From CAWVSB01 sp036960375 (lineage in GTDB: Bacteria; Pseudomonadota; Gammaproteobacteria; Pseudomonadales; CAWVSB01), in the NCBI GenBank assembly GCA_036960375.1, contig JBALVY010000011.1, positions 62,001-126,000 on the forward strand: a stretch of DNA of 64,000 bases. The letters are read 5' to 3'. A program made the position numbers and the translations under genes. Of this stretch, positions 60,989 through 64,000 are shown piece by piece. The notes under the pieces are model-generated. The model was not told where the DNA came from and did not search any database. It was given only the letters and a program-made list of their open reading frames with translations. How positions within the stretch are numbered: the stretch's first letter is position 1; the number at the start of each line of letters is the position of its first letter.

Positions 60989-63166
60989 TTATTGAACCGC
61001 TGCCTTAGCTTTCTGGTTGCCAACACCACGCCACGCTTCCTGAATAACATAAGCTCGAACAGTTTGCGCCTCTTCTTCGCTTAGATAACTCTCAAAACCA
61101 GGCATCCCGTTAGTCGCGAGCGCTCCTTTTAACACTACCTTACTCCAGCCATCGGCATCATGTAGCCAGCCTGAACCGCGAAGATCAGGGATGATCAAAC
61201 CAGAGACAGCATTGAGACCGTGACACCCGGCACAGTTATCTTGATACAAAACCTGACCTGCTAAAGTCGTTGCTTTGTCAGCGGTCTCTGGCGGGGGATT
61301 AAAAGTGACTCGCGGACGCCATTCAGGCTCGGGGAGTTTACCCCTGGCGCCTAATTTGAACGTTACTATGCGGTTTATCGGAGACTGGCTTTCTGACATC
61401 ACATACTCACCGAATACCAGAGCATATGCGCCCCCCCACCCGACGTTAACAGAGATGTATTGCTCACCATCAATCTCGTAGCTAATTGGCGGAGCCACTG
61501 TTCCTGTATTAACCGGAAACTCCCACACGGGTTCACCTTTGTCAGCAGTAAATGCTTTCAGTTTACCATCGGCAGTGCCCTGAAAAACCAAGTTGCCAGC
61601 AGTACTCAATACCCCACCATTCCAAGTGCCTTTGTGCTCCACTCGCCACGCTTCTTTCTGGGTTTTAGGGTTCCACGCGAGAAGTCGTCCGGCGACAATA
61701 GCTCCGTAAGCATCGCGCTCAGCTTGTGAGTCGGGCAAGCTGCCTAAAATAGCATCGGTCCCCAAATGTGCGGCGCCTGGACGATAAACAAAATCTTTAT
61801 CATCGCCATAAACGGCAGGGAAATCCAACACCGGTATGTAGACAAGGCCAGTATCCTGACTGTAAGACATTGGATGCCAATTGTGTCCCCCTAAATAGGA
61901 GGGAAGTACTGTCGCGGGTTCACCGTTGTAATAGCGAGCCTCGGGAACTTCTACTGGTCGCCCTGTTTCCATATCGACATGCGTAGCCCATGTTAGGTTG
62001 ATAAACTTCTCTGCCGAAAGCAAGGTGCCATCAGTGCGGTCCAGAACATAAAAGAACCCATTCTTTGGTGCCTGCATCAATACCTTGCGATTTTTGCCAT
62101 CGAGTTCCATATCGGCCAAAATAATGTGCTGCGTCGCGGTGTAGTCCCAGGTTTCGCCAGGCGTAGTCTGGTAGTGCCACACGTATTCACCCGTATCAGC
62201 TCTCAATGCGACGATCGACGACAGGAACAAATTGTCGCCACCGCCCGGTGAACGAATCGATTGATTCCAGGGAGTGCCGTTACCGACACCGATATAAAGC
62301 AGGCCCAAATCGGGATCGTAGGCCATTGAATCCCAAACAGTGCCACCGCCACCGCCTAGTTCCCACCATTTACCATTCCAGGTTTTAGCGGCCATTTCCA
62401 TCGCTTCATTTTCAAAGCCTAGCTCTGGATCACCCGGCACCGTATAAAATCTCCAGGCCATGGTACCGTCGACGGAATTGTAGGCAGAAATAAATCCGCG
62501 CACCCCGTATTCTGCACCACCGTTACCGATCATGACTTTGCCGTCAATAACCCTGGGAGCACCAGTAATGGTATAAGGAAGTTCCGGGTCGACTGTTGCA
62601 ACCTGCCAGTTAACCTTACCGGTAGCTGCATCCAGAGCAATCAAGCGACCGTCGAGAGCACCAAAAAATACTTGCCCTTGCCAGACCGCGACGCCGCGAT
62701 TCACAACATCACAGCAGGCGTGTCGTGATTTTTCTTTTGCTACTTCAGGGTCATAAGTCCATAAAGCCTCACCGGTCCTTGGGTCTACGGCATGCACAAT
62801 ACTCCATGACGAAGTGCTATACATCACACCATCAACAACGATTGAGGTAGCCTCAATACCGCGCTGAGTACTAAAATCGTATGACCACGCCAAACCCAGA
62901 TCTTTAATATTGTCGGAAGTGATTTGTGCTAACGGACTGTAGCGTTGCTCGCTATAGGTTCTGCCGTGAGACATCCAGCTACCGGGTTCTGCGTCAGCGG
63001 CAATAAGTCGTTTAGCATCAACAGCGGCGGCGCTTTTTAAGGGCAGGACTATGGCTTCTACAGCCGGAGCAGCGACACTATTCACATCTTCGGTTTTTTG
63101 CTCGCTGCAGGCAGCCATACCAAGGGATAGACTTAACAGGGCGACAGTCGACAACTTTGTTTTCAT
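60989..63166 (-). CDS. PQQ-dependent quinohaemoprotein alcohol dehydrogenase (type II), lipoprotein
   Basis: Periplasmic alcohol dehydrogenase of 725 residues. The start at 63166 gives a lipoprotein signal with lipobox MAAC and Cys20. Eight-bladed propeller with the adjacent Cys pair Cys151-Cys152 (HACCD) that stacks on PQQ, catalytic Asp341 in GETWDYTATQH and GAPRVIDGKVMIG. Thr343, not Asp, two residues after Asp341 argues for calcium rather than lanthanide use. The C-terminal cytochrome c domain has CAGCH at 645-649 and a Met ligand in NGMPGF. Oxidises primary alcohols to aldehydes; no pqq genes are in the window. Confidence 0.92.
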   Translation of the reverse strand: MKTKLSTVALLSLSLGMAACSEQKTEDVNSVAAPAVEAIVLPLKSAAAVDAKRLIAADAEPGSWMSHGRTYSEQRYSPLAQITSDNIKDLGLAWSYDFSTQRGIEATSIVVDGVMYSTSSWSIVHAVDPRTGEALWTYDPEVAKEKSRHACCDVVNRGVAVWQGQVFFGALDGRLIALDAATGKVNWQVATVDPELPYTITGAPRVIDGKVMIGNGGAEYGVRGFISAYNSVDGTMAWRFYTVPGDPELGFENEAMEMAAKTWNGKWWELGGGGGTVWDSMAYDPDLGLLYIGVGNGTPWNQSIRSPGGGDNLFLSSIVALRADTGEYVWHYQTTPGETWDYTATQHIILADMELDGKNRKVLMQAPKNGFFYVLDRTDGTLLSAEKFINLTWATHVDMETGRPVEVPEARYYNGEPATVLPSYLGGHNWHPMSYSQDTGLVYIPVLDFPAVYGDDKDFVYRPGAAHLGTDAILGSLPDSQAERDAYGAIVAGRLLAWNPKTQKEAWRVEHKGTWNGGVLSTAGNLVFQGTADGKLKAFTADKGEPVWEFPVNTGTVAPPISYEIDGEQYISVNVGWGGAYALVFGEYVMSESQSPINRIVTFKLGARGKLPEPEWRPRVTFNPPPETADKATTLAGQVLYQDNCAGCHGLNAVSGLIIPDLRGSGWLHDADGWSKVVLKGALATNGMPGFESYLSEEEAQTVRAYVIQEAWRGVGNQKAKAAVQ

Positions 63167-63523
63167 AATTATAATGAAGTCTCTGACTATTATTATTGAC
63201 CTCGGAGCATAGCACGAAATAATGAGCGTTAAATAGCGCCTATATATGCGATCCATGCGTAGCTATCCCCCACGCTTTTACTTAACTTAGATCGTTACCG
63301 GAGCAGCAGATTAATAACTGGAGCTCTAAGCGCGCCTCGCGGTGAACGTGAGCCGCTTGATCTTCAGGAGAGCTGACGGGTATAGCATGTGGATAGAAGC
63401 GGCTATGCCGTAGCTTGTCGCCGGAAAGTGCCTGTCCCACTAAGTATGCTAAGTAATTCCAAGTAATTTCATATATTATTGTTCAAAATAGAGTTAACCC
63501 AATAAAAAGCAAAGGCCGCCAGC
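63167..63523. other. Intergenic stretch between the alcohol dehydrogenase and ADC-like gene
   Basis: About 357 bases upstream of both divergent genes. An open frame from 63256 into the dehydrogenase lacks a ribosome site, so is not used. Contains a GC-richer stretch around 63300-63440 with no homology I recognise. Promoters for both genes should lie here, but no convincing boxes stand out. Confidence 0.4.
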
Positions 63524-64000
63524 ATGATTATTGATCCCAATGCAGAATATCATATGCCCGTCTTTTTTGGCCCTTTGCCCCGCAAGGTTACAAGAAGACA
63601 ATATAATGATGTAACCAGCATTACGGTCTCTTATCTTACTGACCGTGAACAACTGGCTAAGTATCTTCCTCCATCTTTTGAGGTTGGGGAATGGCCGATT
63701 ATCACAGTCTCCTATGCCTGTAACAAAGAAGTTGAATGGCTAGCCGGTCGGTCTTACAACCTTATTGGTGTTACTGCAGCGGTGAAATTCAATGGAAAAG
63801 AAGACCAGCTGGAAGGGGCCTTAACTCTGGCGATGTGGGAAAATCTGACCGACCCCATTCTCACCGGTCGTGAAATCAAGGGGATTCCCAAGATCTATGC
63901 GGATATCCCCGAACATCAGATTATCAATGGTCAGTGGCAGGTAAACGCCAGTCATTTTGGCAATCGGATTCTGACAATAAGCGCCGACAACCTTGTGCTC
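63524..64000 (+). CDS. Acetoacetate decarboxylase family protein (3' end cut by window)
   Basis: The first 159 codons of a gene continuing past the right edge. ATG at 63524 follows AAGG by about eight bases. MPVFFGPLPRKVTRRQYNDV at the N-terminus and GREIKGIPKIYADIPEHQI match the ADC superfamily, in which the lysine of the GRE...PK motif forms the Schiff base with acetoacetate-like substrates. Many bacterial members act on other beta-keto acids or are aldolase-dehydratases, so the exact reaction is open. The frame is open to the last base of the window. Confidence 0.85.
   Translation, partial: MIIDPNAEYHMPVFFGPLPRKVTRRQYNDVTSITVSYLTDREQLAKYLPPSFEVGEWPIITVSYACNKEVEWLAGRSYNLIGVTAAVKFNGKEDQLEGALTLAMWENLTDPILTGREIKGIPKIYADIPEHQIINGQWQVNASHFGNRILTISADNLVL

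Noticed and set aside
63300..63440. GC-rich patch in the right intergenic region as a mobile-element end or attachment site
   Set aside because: No terminal inverted repeats, target duplication or tRNA gene piece could be recognised.

Overview
This window is a stretch of chromosome from a Gram-negative gammaproteobacterium, most likely marine and from the Cellvibrionales / OM60-BD1-7-like assemblage. That placement is inferred from gene content and protein character: CysI-DUF934, MetH-DUF2970, NfuA, an ExaC-type aldehyde dehydrogenase, a TIGR03623-like/AddA-like repair pair, MlaA, lipoprotein lipoboxes and split PntA. G+C looks close to one half. Nearly all DNA is coding; I see no rRNA, tRNA, CRISPR array, complete insertion sequence or phage.

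Left part (1-11600): the 3' end of a Yej-type peptide ABC importer operon (permease, lipoprotein binding protein, two separate ATPases); convergent to it a BarA-like hybrid kinase and a CobB sirtuin; then five tightly packed genes (tyrosine phosphatase, LLM flavin oxidoreductase, RsuA, RsmC, APH-like phosphotransferase), several overlapping by 1-4 bases.

Accessory region (11700-27400): oxidoreductases and their regulators (MDR reductase, LysR with a divergent NAD(P)-binding protein); a possible electrophile or xenobiotic response cluster (DUF1330, a PNPOx-FNR-ferredoxin fusion, glutathione transferase, a SnoaL-like protein, a TetR regulator and two near-identical palindromes); AraC; an MlaA-like protein without a lipobox; a complete ProU-like betaine/choline importer bracketed by a broken family-16 glycosidase and a tail fragment copied from the phosphotransferase gene 14 kb upstream; a PhyH dioxygenase and a ceramidase-family protein lacking the usual serine.

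Core part (27700-64000): ilvD, a second LLM oxidoreductase, an AddA/AddB-like recombination pair, DAHP synthase, exaC-like aldehyde dehydrogenase, nfuA, metH, cysI-DUF934, a KefB-type antiporter preceded by a perfect palindrome, an MFS tail fragment, pyruvate kinase, split pntAA-pntAB-pntB, a glutathione transferase, thioesterase, dgkA, rhodanese, sppA, DUF2069, wrbA, arsC-like, yihY-like, a TlpA-like lipoprotein, acylphosphatase, a PQQ alcohol dehydrogenase, and the start of an acetoacetate-decarboxylase-family gene cut by the right edge.

I found no clearly new defence or biosynthetic system. The observations most worth checking are the paired gene remnants around the ProU-like operon, the PNPOx-FNR-ferredoxin cluster with its palindromes, a 39-residue membrane peptide gene between metH and cysI, the palindrome before the antiporter, and family members with missing signature residues (MlaA-like, ceramidase-like).
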